Notes: generated by a model not told the origin, from the letters alone. Counted from the first letter of the stretch, positions 37,069 to 45,805 are shown. The stretch: DNA of 64,000 nucleotides from Flavobacterium azizsancarii (GCF_027980145.1 NZ_JAMZNK010000003.1:62001-126000); one strand, 5' to 3'. Numbers and translations: made by a program.

Positions 37069-38460
37069 ATGCACGACAAAATTAGTTTAAAAGAAAAAAT
37101 AGGTTACGGTCTTGGAGATGCCGCATCATCGATGTTCTGGAAAATTTTCAGCATGTACCTTCTCTTTTTCTATACCGACGTTTTCGGGTTGGCGCCTGCT
37201 GTTGTAGGAACCATGTTCTTGATTACCAGAATCTGGGATTCCTGTTTTGATCCGATTGTGGGAATCATCGCCGACAGAACAAAAAGCAAATGGGGAAAAT
37301 TCAGACCTTATTTATTATGGGTTGCCATACCTTTTGCCGTGATTGGAGTTTTGACTTTTTATACTCCTGATTTTGATGAGAAAGGAAAAATAATTTATGC
37401 CTACGTGACGTACTCCGCCATGATGATGATTTATTCGTTGATCAATGTGCCGTATGCATCACTTCTGGGCGTAATGTCATCTGACCGAAAAGAAAGAACT
37501 ACTTTATCATCGTATAGAATGGTTTTTGCCTTTGGGGGAAGTCTCCTGGCACTCTGGCTAATAGAACCGTTAGTAAATTATTTTGGAGGAAGCCTAAATT
37601 CAAAAACTGGATGGCTGGCAACAATTTCTGTCTTTGGAGTTATTACAACTGCTTTTTTCTGGGCCTGTTTTTTCTTTACTAAAGAAAGAGTAAAACCAAT
37701 TTCAGACGAACAAAATAATCTAAAAGAAGATCTAAAAGATTTACTAAAAAACAAACCGTGGTGGATTTTACTTGGAGCCGGAATTGGTGCTTTAGTTTTT
37801 AATTCAATCCGTGACGGAGCTGCCGTTTATTATTTTAAATATTATGTCAGCAGCAGCGTAAACTTTGATTTCTACCTTTTTGGAACTGATTTTCATATGA
37901 CACCCACTTCTATTTATCTAGTTTTAGGACAAGCTGCAAATATCATCGGAGTAATTATCGCGACTCCAATTGCGAATAAAATTGGTAAAAAGAAAACTTT
38001 TTTTGGTGCCATGGCGTTAGCCGCAATTTTGAGTTTGGTTTTCTATTTCTTCGGAAAAGAAGATGTTTTCTTAATTATGAGTTTTCAGCTTTTAATCAGT
38101 ATTTGCGCCGGTTGCATCTTCCCGTTAATCTGGTCGATGTATGCAGATAGCGCTGATTATTCAGAGTGGAAACAAGGTCGCAGAGCAACAGGATTAGTTT
38201 TCTCAGCATCGTCAATGTCTCAAAAATTTGGATGGACAATTGGTGGAGCCGGAGCCGGATGGCTTTTGGGTTATTATGGTTTTCAGGCCAATGTAGAGCA
38301 AACTGCCACTGCTCAAAACGGAATTCAATTAATGCTAAGTATACTTCCTGCAATCGCAGCCATAATATCAGTCGCTTTTATAGCATTCTATCCATTATCC
38401 GAAGAAAAACTTCAGGTAATAGAACAAGACTTAAACGAAAAACGAGACCAGACAAATTAA
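37069..38460 (+). CDS. GPH-family sugar:cation symporter
   Basis: A 463-residue inner-membrane transporter with about twelve hydrophobic segments. The start KIGYGLGDAASSMFW and the motif TDVFGLAPAVVGTMFLITRIWDS are signatures of the glycoside-pentoside-hexuronide:cation symporter family (MelB-like), with DPIVGIIADRT as the usual loop. It should bring mannobiose or related disaccharides into the cytoplasm. The next gene, GH130, begins 28 bases later, which matches a mannobiose transport and phosphorolysis unit. The 288-base gap before it contains no gene, only A+T-rich text with fragments such as ATCCGTGT and ATCCGTTTTATCCG seen also at 42150. Confidence 0.94.
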   Translation: MHDKISLKEKIGYGLGDAASSMFWKIFSMYLLFFYTDVFGLAPAVVGTMFLITRIWDSCFDPIVGIIADRTKSKWGKFRPYLLWVAIPFAVIGVLTFYTPDFDEKGKIIYAYVTYSAMMMIYSLINVPYASLLGVMSSDRKERTTLSSYRMVFAFGGSLLALWLIEPLVNYFGGSLNSKTGWLATISVFGVITTAFFWACFFFTKERVKPISDEQNNLKEDLKDLLKNKPWWILLGAGIGALVFNSIRDGAAVYYFKYYVSSSVNFDFYLFGTDFHMTPTSIYLVLGQAANIIGVIIATPIANKIGKKKTFFGAMALAAILSLVFYFFGKEDVFLIMSFQLLISICAGCIFPLIWSMYADSADYSEWKQGRRATGLVFSASSMSQKFGWTIGGAGAGWLLGYYGFQANVEQTATAQNGIQLMLSILPAIAAIISVAFIAFYPLSEEKLQVIEQDLNEKRDQTN

Positions 38461-38488
38461 AAAAAAACAGATACAGAAATCTATTTAT

Positions 38489-39679
38489 ATGACAGCAATA
38501 GCCTCTTCAACTACATTTCAGGATAGAAAAGTAGCACTAGAAAACGAACATAAAATACTGATCGAGCAAAAAAATACTCCTCAGGACAATGCCGGAAACG
38601 GGATATACGAACGCTATAAAAACCCGGTTGTTACGGCAGCTCATGTACCATTGAACTGGCGTTTTGACCTCAACGAAAAGACAAATCCGTTCTTGCAGGA
38701 AAGAATTGGGATGAATGCAGCTTTTAATGCCGGCGCCATGAAATGGAACGAAAAATACCTGCTTGCTGTTCGTGTAGAAGGAATTGACAGAAAATCATTC
38801 TTTGCTATAGCAGAAAGTCCAAATGGAGTCGATAACTTTAAGTTTTGGGAGAAACCATGCGTGATTCCGCAAACCGAAGAACCGGACACCAATGTATATG
38901 ATATGCGTCTAATCAACCATGAAGACGGTTGGGTTTATGGTATTTTTTGTACCGAAAGAAAAGATCCAAAAGCACCAAAAGGCGATACAAGTTCGGCTGT
39001 AGCCAATGCTGGAATCGTTCGCTCGAAAGATCTGGTAAACTGGGAAAGATTGCCTGACTTAATTTCGAATACAGGGCAACAACGCAATGTGGTTCTCCAC
39101 CCCGAATTCGTAAACGGAAAATATGCTTTATACACGCGTCCGCAAGATGGTTTTATCGATGTTGGAGCTGGTGGTGGAATTGGTTTAGGATATGTCGAAG
39201 ACATGACCAATCCGGTGGTAAATGACGAAAAAATCATTTTTGGCAAACAATATCATACTATTTATGAATTAAAGAATGGTCTTGGCCCTGCTCCTATTAA
39301 AACTGAAAAAGGATGGCTGCATCTTGCACACGGAGTTCGAAATACTGCCGCGGGATTGCGCTACACCTTATATATGTTCATGACAGATCTGAACGATATT
39401 ACGAAAGTTACCCACGTTCCGGCCGGACATTTTATGGGACCTGAAGGAATTGAAAGAGTGGGTGATGTATCGAATGTTTTATTTTCAAACGGATGGATTG
39501 AAGATACTGACGGAACTGTTTATGTGTATTACGCATCATCAGATACAAGAATGCATGTTGCAGTTTCGTCTGTAGCAAAATTGGTTGATTATGTAACAAA
39601 TACTCCCGCAGATACTTTTATTTCAGCAGGTTCAGTAAAAACGATCATCAATCAAATCGAAAAAAACAATACAATTTAA
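38489..39679 (+). CDS. GH130 4-O-beta-D-mannosyl-D-glucose phosphorylase
   Basis: A 396-residue cytoplasmic enzyme without signal peptide. It closely follows the Bacteroides fragilis enzyme as I remember it: GNGIYERYKNPVVTAAHVPL, NPFLQERIGMNAAFNAGAMK, VRVEGIDRKSFFAIAESPNG and NVYDMRL. The NVYDMR Asp138 region is the probable general acid. The reaction is mannosyl-glucose plus phosphate to alpha-mannose-1-phosphate and glucose. With the epimerase gene 6 bases downstream it completes the mannobiose route. GH130 also includes mannobiose phosphorylases, but the neighbouring epimerase and overall sequence favour the mannosyl-glucose type. Confidence 0.94.
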   Translation: MTAIASSTTFQDRKVALENEHKILIEQKNTPQDNAGNGIYERYKNPVVTAAHVPLNWRFDLNEKTNPFLQERIGMNAAFNAGAMKWNEKYLLAVRVEGIDRKSFFAIAESPNGVDNFKFWEKPCVIPQTEEPDTNVYDMRLINHEDGWVYGIFCTERKDPKAPKGDTSSAVANAGIVRSKDLVNWERLPDLISNTGQQRNVVLHPEFVNGKYALYTRPQDGFIDVGAGGGIGLGYVEDMTNPVVNDEKIIFGKQYHTIYELKNGLGPAPIKTEKGWLHLAHGVRNTAAGLRYTLYMFMTDLNDITKVTHVPAGHFMGPEGIERVGDVSNVLFSNGWIEDTDGTVYVYYASSDTRMHVAVSSVAKLVDYVTNTPADTFISAGSVKTIINQIEKNNTI

Positions 39680-39685
39680 TTTACC

Positions 39686-40876
39686 GTGTCAATACAACTA
39701 AAGCAACTTAAATCTGAATTATCAGCGGAACTTGATTCCATTCTAAAATACTGGTCAAAACATACCTTAGATAATGAAAATGGTGGTTTTATAGGTCAAA
39801 TTGATTTCAACGATCATATTATTGCTAATGCTGAGAAAGGTTCTGTTTTGAACGCCAGAATTCTTTGGAGTTTTTCAGCAAGTTATAAAGTCACTGAAAA
39901 CGAAGGTCACAAAAAGATCGCCAAACGTGCTTTTGAGTTTCTTTCAAATCACTTTTATGATCCTGAATTTGGAGGTTTATTTTGGAGTATCAATCCTGAT
40001 AAAACGCCAAAAGATACCAAAAATCAAATTTATGCTTTAGCTTTTGCGATCTACGGATTATCTGAATATTATGCTATTTCTAAAGACGATAAAGCTTTAG
40101 AAATAGCCATTAACCTCTATCTAAAAATTCAGGAATACAGTTATGATCCGGCAAACCAAGGCTATTTAGAAGCTTTTACCCGAGATTGGCAGTCTATCGA
40201 AGATTTACGTTTAAGCGATAAAGACGCCAACGAGAAGAAAACCATGAATACGCATTTGCATATTGTCGAGGCTTATGCAAATTTATTTAAAGTTTGGAAG
40301 GACAAAACGCTTCAAAGTGATATTGTGGAATTATTAGAAACGATAGAAAAACATTTCATCAATACCGAAAATGGTCATTTGCGTTTGTTTTTTGATGAAA
40401 ACTGGATCGAAAAACCGGACGTTATATCATACGGTCATGATATTGAAGCGGCCTGGCTTTTATTGCAATGTGCCGAAATTTCTAAAAATCAAACCTTAAT
40501 TGAAAATTATACCAAACATGCCATTCAAATGGCTGAAGTTACTAAAGAAGGACTAGATACTGATGGTGGTTTATGGTATGAATTCGACCCTAAAAAGAAT
40601 GAGTTAGTTGCCGAAAAACATTGGTGGGTTCAGGCCGAAGCTTTGATTGGTTTTTATAATGCGTACCAATTAACAGGCGATAAAAATTACCTGAATATCG
40701 TTTATAAAAACTGGAAATTTATAAAGAAATATATTTTAGACACCGAAAACGGAGAATGGTTCTGGGGAATTAACCGGGATTATTCTTTGATCGAAAAAGA
40801 CAAAGCCGGTTTTTGGAAATGTCCCTATCATAATAGTCGCGCTTGTCTTGAACTCATTAACCGAATTAATACATAA
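39686..40876 (+). CDS. Cellobiose/mannobiose 2-epimerase
   Basis: A 396-residue alpha/alpha-barrel enzyme of the N-acylglucosamine 2-epimerase family, cellobiose 2-epimerase branch. It turns beta-1,4-mannobiose into mannosyl-glucose by inverting C2 of the reducing end. Characteristic segments are VLNARILWSFSASYK, MNTHLHIVEAYANLFKVW, SYGHDIEAAWLL, EKHWWVQAEALIGF and FWKCPYHNSRACLE, with the conserved catalytic histidines. The start is GTG (39686), 6 bases after GH130, so the two are translationally close. The stop is 4 bases before the next ATG. Confidence 0.94.
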   Translation: MSIQLKQLKSELSAELDSILKYWSKHTLDNENGGFIGQIDFNDHIIANAEKGSVLNARILWSFSASYKVTENEGHKKIAKRAFEFLSNHFYDPEFGGLFWSINPDKTPKDTKNQIYALAFAIYGLSEYYAISKDDKALEIAINLYLKIQEYSYDPANQGYLEAFTRDWQSIEDLRLSDKDANEKKTMNTHLHIVEAYANLFKVWKDKTLQSDIVELLETIEKHFINTENGHLRLFFDENWIEKPDVISYGHDIEAAWLLLQCAEISKNQTLIENYTKHAIQMAEVTKEGLDTDGGLWYEFDPKKNELVAEKHWWVQAEALIGFYNAYQLTGDKNYLNIVYKNWKFIKKYILDTENGEWFWGINRDYSLIEKDKAGFWKCPYHNSRACLELINRINT

Positions 40877-40880
40877 CCAT

Positions 40881-42116
40881 ATGAAAACTACGTTTCTGAA
40901 AATAGCATTTTTAAGTTTATCGATTTTGTTCCTTTCAAGCTGTTCTTCAAATGATGAATCTGGTCCTGAAATTATCGTTGAACCGCCAGTTATAGTTCCA
41001 ACTGATCCGTTGACTACGCAAAACGTGACAACTTATATGGTCGATGCAAATGCTACCAAAGAAACCGTAGCTTTATTTTATAATTTAAAAAAACTGGCCA
41101 AAACTAAAGTCGCCATTGGTCAGCAAGACGCTTTTAATAGTTATTATCAGGACAATGGCGGAGATTCTGATATCAAAAAAAACACAGGTTATGATCCTGC
41201 TCTTTTAGGTTTGGATTTTATGTTTATTACCGATAAAAATAATAACAATCAGGCTGATAATTGGTTTTATCAGCAAGAGGAAAAAATGGTAAACGATGTA
41301 AAAGCTGCTTACGCAAAAGGAATGATCAACACTTTTTGCTGGCATTTAAGAGAGCCTAATAAAGAAGATAGTTTTTATGCAGCTGATATGACTGCAGATC
41401 AAAAGGCAACTGCTTTTAAAAGTATTTTACCGGGCGGAGCAAATAACGAATGGTACAAGAAAAAACTAGACAAAATTGCCAGCGTAGTTTTGAATTTAAA
41501 AGGTTCAAATGGAGAATTAATTCCTATAATCTTCAGGCCTTTTCATGAATTTGACGGAAGCTGGTTCTGGTGGGGCGCTAATTTTGCTACTGCAGAAGAA
41601 TATAAAACAGCTTATCAGTTTACTGTTGATTATCTAAAAAATACCAAAGGCGTTCATAATATTTTATATGCTTTTTCGCCTGATAACTCATACACAACAG
41701 AAGCCAATTATCTAAGCAGATATCCCGGTGATAAATATGTCGATGTTTTAGGAATGGATAATTATGGCGATTTTGACAATCAAGTGCAAGCTGGTGCCAC
41801 AAAAGCCAATTCTAAACTAAAAATAATTGCTGATTTGGCTAAAACCAAAGTAAAAATTGCAGCATTAACAGAAACCGGTTATCAGGTTACAAGTACAAAA
41901 ACTCCAATTACCAATTGGTTTTCGGATTATTTATATAGCGCCTTAACAGCAAATAATATTGAGGTGAGTTATGTCATGTTCTGGAATAATACTAAAGATG
42001 GTTATTATGTCCCGAACAGTTCTGTTGCGAATGCTGCAGATTTCAAGACATTTACCGCTAAACCAAAATCGGCATTGGTGAATTCTTTGCCGAAGATGTA
42101 TGAATTGCCGAAGTAA
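40881..42116 (+). CDS. Second GH26 beta-mannanase lipoprotein
   Basis: I chose the ATG at 40881, which gives MKTTFLKIAFLSLSILFLSSC, a clear lipoprotein signal (Cys21). An upstream in-frame ATG at 40848 would put eleven extra residues before it and overlap the epimerase gene. The mature 390 residues are GH26: FCWHLREP, acid/base Glu223 in RPFHEFDGSWFWWG and nucleophile Glu331 in LTETGYQ. The first GH26 in this locus has a different N-terminal region, and the two are only distantly similar, so they may differ in mode (endo versus exo). It closes the tightly spaced part of the operon. Confidence 0.94.
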   Translation: MKTTFLKIAFLSLSILFLSSCSSNDESGPEIIVEPPVIVPTDPLTTQNVTTYMVDANATKETVALFYNLKKLAKTKVAIGQQDAFNSYYQDNGGDSDIKKNTGYDPALLGLDFMFITDKNNNNQADNWFYQQEEKMVNDVKAAYAKGMINTFCWHLREPNKEDSFYAADMTADQKATAFKSILPGGANNEWYKKKLDKIASVVLNLKGSNGELIPIIFRPFHEFDGSWFWWGANFATAEEYKTAYQFTVDYLKNTKGVHNILYAFSPDNSYTTEANYLSRYPGDKYVDVLGMDNYGDFDNQVQAGATKANSKLKIIADLAKTKVKIAALTETGYQVTSTKTPITNWFSDYLYSALTANNIEVSYVMFWNNTKDGYYVPNSSVANAADFKTFTAKPKSALVNSLPKMYELPK

Positions 42117-42183
42117 GATTTTGTAATTTAATGGCACACGGATTTTACAGGTTAAACGGATTGACACGGATTTTTTGTTTGCT

Positions 42184-42224
42184 TTTGTCAGGCTAAACGG
42201 AGTCGAAGCTCCGCAAGTAACTTG
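42184..42224 (+). repeat. Dispersed repeat B, copy 1
   Basis: TTTGTCAGGCTAAACGGAGT followed by CGAAGCTCCGCAAGTAA. Its reverse complement aligns with 49620-49658 (TTACTTGCGG, TTCGACTCCG, CTGACAAAA). The same core occurs inside the radical SAM gene. Confidence 0.75.
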
Positions 42225-42250
42225 ACAAAGCGGGAAATTAAGCTCATTTT

Positions 42251-42489
42251 ATGTCATTTTAATCCCGAAACTTCGGGAGAGAAATCTCATCAAGAGAACA
42301 ACGAACTTCGAATCCGCAGTGTCATTTCGACCAAAGGGAGAAATCACATCCAGAGAGCAACGAAACGTTAATCCGCAGTGTCATTTCGACCAAAGGGAGA
42401 AATCGCATCCAGAGAGCAACGAACTGTGAATCGGCAGTGTCATTTTCGACCAAAGGGAGAAATCGCATGAAGAAAGCAACGAACTGTGA
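42251..42489 (+). repeat. Tandem array of 59-60 bp units
   Basis: Units begin at 42312, 42371 and 42430, each opening ATC(C/G)GCAGTGTCATTT and containing CGACCAAAGGGAGAAATC and AGCAACGAA. A more diverged unit precedes them (42251-42311). The TGTCATTTCGA...GGAGAAATC core is shared with the array at 49341-49628. No coding potential is credible; a minus-strand frame here is a by-product of the repeat. Confidence 0.85.
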
Positions 42490-42521
42490 ATTCCTAAATG
42501 ACAAACTTTGCGATGACAATA

Positions 42522-42548
42522 CCTAACAGGTTTTAGAAACCTGTTAGG
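42522..42548. repeat. Hairpin CCTAACAGGTTT / AAACCTGTTAGG
   Basis: A perfect 12-bp inverted repeat with a 3-base loop. It resembles the hairpin at 43986-44018, with the shared core ACAGGTTT...AAACCTGT. No T tract follows, so a terminator role is uncertain. Confidence 0.75.
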
Positions 42549-42569
42549 AGAAAAAACATCTCATAAAAC

Positions 42570-42658
42570 GAAAATCCCTAGCCCTGATAGAAGCGGCATC
42601 CTTTTGTTTTTTTCTTTAAAAAACAAAAGATAAAGCGGATAGCAGGAAATAGCTCCTA
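42570..42658. repeat. Possible structured dispersed element upstream of the GH5_7 gene
   Basis: A segment running CCCTAGCCCTGATAGAAGCG, then CCTTTTGTTTTTT paired with AAAAAACAAAAG, then AAAGCGGATAGCAGG and AATAGCTCC. I recall similar text in other flavobacterial intergenic regions, but cannot verify it. It ends 12 bases before the GH5_7 ATG, so it would be in its leader. Confidence 0.45.
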
Positions 42659-42670
42659 AAAAAACAAATA

Positions 42671-43957
42671 ATGAAAAACAGATTTCTAAAAACCATCGGA
42701 TTGGCTTTGATTGTTACTACAATGGCGTGTCAGGCGCAGGAAAGAATTACAGTAAAAGGAACGCAGTTTTATAAAGGCGATAAACCTTACGCTTATATTG
42801 GTACGAATTATTGGTACGGAAGTTTATTGGCTTCGAAAAAAGTGGGCGACAGAAAAAGATTGCTTCGTGAACTGGATTTGATGCAGAAAAACGGAATTGA
42901 CAACTTGAGAATTATCGTTGGTGGTGATGGGGGAAAATATGATTTTACGGTTCGTCCTGCGTTGCAATACGAACAAGGAAAATATGACAATGATTTGCTT
43001 GACGGACTGGACTTTCTGATCAATGAAATGGGCAAACGCAAAATGTACGCTGTTTTATATTTAACAAACAACTGGGAATGGTCGGGCGGAATGTCGCAAT
43101 ATTTAGAGTGGAATGGCAAAGGGGCAATTCCGGTTCCGAATATTGCGCCGAATACATGGCCGCAATTTATGTCTTATACAGAACAATTTCATAGTTGTGA
43201 ACCTTGCATGAAAGCTTTAGAGAATCATGTAAAGTTTATTATGGGAAGAACGAACAATTATTCGAAAAAGAAATATACTCAGGACAATACCATTATGTCG
43301 TGGCAGGTAGGGAATGAACCCCGAACTTTTACGCCTGAAAACGAAGCTAAATTTACTTCATGGCTAAATAATATTGTGAATTTGATAGATAGTCTGGACA
43401 AAAATCATTTGGTCTCGACAGGTTCTGAAGGAAAAAACAGTTCGAATGATAGTATGGAAATTTTTGAAAGAACACACCAAAATCCTAATATTGATTATCT
43501 GACTATGCACATCTGGCCAAAAAACTGGAACTGGTTTAAGGCTGATAATGCCGAAGCAACTTTACCTACAACGCTCGAAAATGCCGGTAACTATATTGAT
43601 GATCATATTAAGGTTGCCAATACTCTAAAACGTCCAATAATTATTGAAGAGTTTGGTTTACCGCGAGAAAACGAAAATTTAGCTGCAGGATCTTCTGTTG
43701 CAAATAGAGATGTTTTTTACAATTATATTTTTAATCGGGTTGCCGAAAGCGTTAAAAATAATGGTCCGTTACAAGGGGCTAATTTCTGGGGATTTGGCGG
43801 CGAAGGAAAAGCAATTACCAAAGACGGAAAATGGAATCCGGGAGATCCCCTGACAACAGATCCTCCGCAGGAACCACAAGGGTTAAACTCTGTGTTTTCT
43901 TCGGATAAATCGACTTTGGATATAGTGAAGAAGTATAATCTGGAATTGAAAAAATAA
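42671..43957 (+). CDS. GH5_7-type beta-mannanase
   Basis: A 428-residue secreted enzyme. The signal MKNRFLKTIGLALIVTTMAC suggests a lipoprotein (Cys20), although MACQAQ could also be read as signal peptidase I cleavage after AQ. GH5 catalytic residues are Glu216 (SWQVGNEPR) and Glu327 (IIEEFG). GTNYWYGSLL at the N-terminus and the MSWQVGNEPR form are typical of subfamily 7 endo-beta-1,4-mannanases. It follows the second GH26 by 554 bases of repeats, so it may have its own promoter. A strong hairpin lies just downstream. Confidence 0.93.
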   Translation: MKNRFLKTIGLALIVTTMACQAQERITVKGTQFYKGDKPYAYIGTNYWYGSLLASKKVGDRKRLLRELDLMQKNGIDNLRIIVGGDGGKYDFTVRPALQYEQGKYDNDLLDGLDFLINEMGKRKMYAVLYLTNNWEWSGGMSQYLEWNGKGAIPVPNIAPNTWPQFMSYTEQFHSCEPCMKALENHVKFIMGRTNNYSKKKYTQDNTIMSWQVGNEPRTFTPENEAKFTSWLNNIVNLIDSLDKNHLVSTGSEGKNSSNDSMEIFERTHQNPNIDYLTMHIWPKNWNWFKADNAEATLPTTLENAGNYIDDHIKVANTLKRPIIIEEFGLPRENENLAAGSSVANRDVFYNYIFNRVAESVKNNGPLQGANFWGFGGEGKAITKDGKWNPGDPLTTDPPQEPQGLNSVFSSDKSTLDIVKKYNLELKK

Positions 43958-43985
43958 TTTAAAATACTATAATATATTATATGTC

Positions 43986-44018
43986 AAACCCGACAGGTTT
44001 CAAAAACCTGTCGGGTTT
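43986..44018. terminator. Strong hairpin between convergent genes
   Basis: A 15-bp perfect inverted repeat AAACCCGACAGGTTT / AAACCTGTCGGGTTT with a 3-base loop, after the GH5_7 gene. It ends in TTT and is A-rich within the stem, so it could end transcription from either side. Confidence 0.75.
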
Positions 44019-44040
44019 ACTGTGTGTCTTACACATGACG

Positions 44041-44062
44041 GAGGCGCATTGCTGTGCGCCTC
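44041..44062. repeat. GC-rich hairpin before the 3' end of the aldo/keto reductase gene
   Basis: GAGGCGCA-TTGCTG-TGCGCCTC is a perfect 8-bp stem in otherwise A+T-rich DNA. It may act as a transcript-end stabiliser; there is no T tract on either side. Confidence 0.6.
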
Positions 44063-44086
44063 TACAGTATGTATTTATCAAATAAT

Positions 44087-45043
44087 TTATGCGAGGATTT
44101 TCTCAATTACATTCAACTCGTCTGAAGAAAATGCTAAGTTTTGCAAGCATTCAATATTATTATTTAATTGTCGTACCGAACTTGCACCTATTAAAACGGA
44201 TGTAATTCGCTTGTCTTTTTGCAGCCATGCCAATGCCATTTGCGCCAGGGATTGATTACGGTTTTGAGCAATTTCATTCAGCTGAACTAACTTCTGAATA
44301 CGTTCATTCGTAACCTCATCTTCTTTCAAATGTCCGTTTGGATTATGTGCTCTTGAATTTTCAGGAATTCCGTTTAAGTATTTATCGGTTAAAAGTCCTT
44401 GTGCCAAAGGTGAAAAGGCAATACAACCTACTCCTTTTTCTTCCAGAACATCCAATAAACCATTTTCTACCCAACGCTCCAACATCGAATATTTGGCCTG
44501 ATGAATTAAACATGGCGTTCCTAATTGTTTTAAGACATCAACTGCAACGCGGGTTTGTTCTGCCGAATAATTGCTTATTCCAACATATAACGCTTTTCCG
44601 GATCTTACGGCGTAATCAAGTGCCATCATGGTTTCTTCAATTGGAGTTTCCGGATCAGGACGATGGGAATAAAAAATATCTACGTAATCTACTTTCATTC
44701 TTTTCAGACTCTGATCTAAACTAGATAATAAATATTTTCTTGAACCCCAATCCCCATAAGGTCCGTCCCACATGGTGTAACCGGCTTTGGTTGAAATGAT
44801 AATTTCATCACGTAAATTTCCCTGAAAATTATGCCACAGAATTTTACCAAAATTAGTTTCTGCAGAACCTGGAACAGGTCCGTAATTGTTCGCTAAATCA
44901 AAATGAGTGATTCCTTTATCAAAAGCCTCTACAGCAATGCTCTCAGCATTTTCGAAATTATCTACTGATCCGAAATTGTGCCACAATCCTAAAGAAATTT
45001 CAGGTAGTAATAACCCGCTCTTTCCACATCTGTTATATTTCAT
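44087..45043 (-). CDS. Aldo/keto reductase (YghZ/GPR-like)
   Basis: A 318-residue NADP(H)-dependent oxidoreductase. The tetrad is visible: Asp and Tyr in FDLANNYGP, Lys in IISTKAGY and His in YSHRPDP. The start YNRCGKSGLLLPEISLGLW and the WDGPYGDWGSRKYLLSSLDQSLKRM segment match the L-glyceraldehyde-3-phosphate reductase (YghZ) branch rather than sugar-specific AKRs. It lies within the mannan locus but on its own, convergent with GH5_7. A role in sugar breakdown is possible but not shown. Confidence 0.93.
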   Translation of the reverse strand: MKYNRCGKSGLLLPEISLGLWHNFGSVDNFENAESIAVEAFDKGITHFDLANNYGPVPGSAETNFGKILWHNFQGNLRDEIIISTKAGYTMWDGPYGDWGSRKYLLSSLDQSLKRMKVDYVDIFYSHRPDPETPIEETMMALDYAVRSGKALYVGISNYSAEQTRVAVDVLKQLGTPCLIHQAKYSMLERWVENGLLDVLEEKGVGCIAFSPLAQGLLTDKYLNGIPENSRAHNPNGHLKEDEVTNERIQKLVQLNEIAQNRNQSLAQMALAWLQKDKRITSVLIGASSVRQLNNNIECLQNLAFSSDELNVIEKILA

Positions 45044-45153
45044 GTTCTAATTTAAAATTGGAAGTTTATAGGTTTTAAAGGTAAAAACAAACCATACAAC
45101 TTTAAAAGTAAATTTGAATTTAATTTGTGTAAATTTGTGTAAATAATAAAATT

Positions 45154-45384
45154 ATGGAAAATAACTGGCAAAATTTAATTTCGATAAACCCTGATATCCG
45201 ATTTGGGAAACCTATTATTACGGGAACTCGAATTTGTATTTCAGATATTCTTTCATGGCTATCTACCGGAATGTCCTTTGAAGAAATTATTGAGGATTTT
45301 CCTGAATTAAAAAGACAGCATATTCTTGCTGCTTTGGCCTTTGCTGCAAATAGAGAAAATATTACAAAAATAATTGCCGCATAA
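45154..45384 (+). CDS. DUF433 antitoxin
   Basis: A 76-residue protein of the DUF433 family: FGKPIITGTRICISDILSWL, then GMSFEEIIEDFPELKRQHILAALAFA, a winged-helix-like DNA-binding domain. It overlaps the downstream gene by one base (TAATG), the typical arrangement of a toxin-antitoxin pair. Two TAAATTTG boxes (45109-45116 and 45130-45137) lie just upstream, either of which could be the -7 element; autorepression would be expected at this site. Confidence 0.88.
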   Translation: MENNWQNLISINPDIRFGKPIITGTRICISDILSWLSTGMSFEEIIEDFPELKRQHILAALAFAANRENITKIIAA

Positions 45385-45719
45385 TGAAATTACTTCTTGA
45401 TGCAAATATTTCATGGAGAATAATCAAACTTGTTGGAGATAATTTTCCAGATTCTTTACATGCAAAAGATCTAAAGATAAATCAGCCGGCTAAAGACATT
45501 GAAATCTGGCAATTTGCAAAACAAAATAATTTTACCATACTTACTCATGATGATGACTTTGAAAAACTATTACTTTTAAAAGGAGTTCCTCCAAAAGTAA
45601 TAATTTTAAAAACTTTCAATAAAAACACAAAACAAATTGCTGAAATTCTGATTTCAAAAAAAGAAACTATTGAATCATTTATAGTAAACGATGAACTAAT
45701 GATTTTAGAAGTTTATTAA
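45384..45719 (+). CDS. DUF5615 PIN-like toxin
   Basis: A 111-residue PIN-like protein of the DUF5615/Mut7-C-like group. The acidic residues expected for a metal-dependent ribonuclease are Asp6 (LLLDANIS), Glu in DIEIWQFA and Asp-Asp-Asp in THDDDF. The start codon overlaps the stop of the DUF433 gene. By analogy with VapBC pairs it probably cleaves RNA when not held by the antitoxin. Length is normal and the reading frame intact. Confidence 0.87.
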   Translation: MKLLLDANISWRIIKLVGDNFPDSLHAKDLKINQPAKDIEIWQFAKQNNFTILTHDDDFEKLLLLKGVPPKVIILKTFNKNTKQIAEILISKKETIESFIVNDELMILEVY

Positions 45720-45805
45720 TCATTTCATTGTTCCTATTGATTTTTTTACCCTGCGTGTTTCTCTAAATCTATTAACTAAATTTGTTTTTTCTAATCGCTA
45801 AAAAT

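Noticed and set aside
40848..40880. Upstream ATG of the second GH26 gene
   Set aside because: It overlaps the epimerase gene and adds residues before the lipobox signal.
42251..42489. 59-bp repeats considered as CRISPR
   Set aside because: The units are similar over their whole length, so there are no unique spacers, and no cas genes are present.
42322..42519. A minus-strand frame across the 59-bp array
   Set aside because: It encodes a repeated peptide only because the DNA is a tandem repeat; not a plausible protein.
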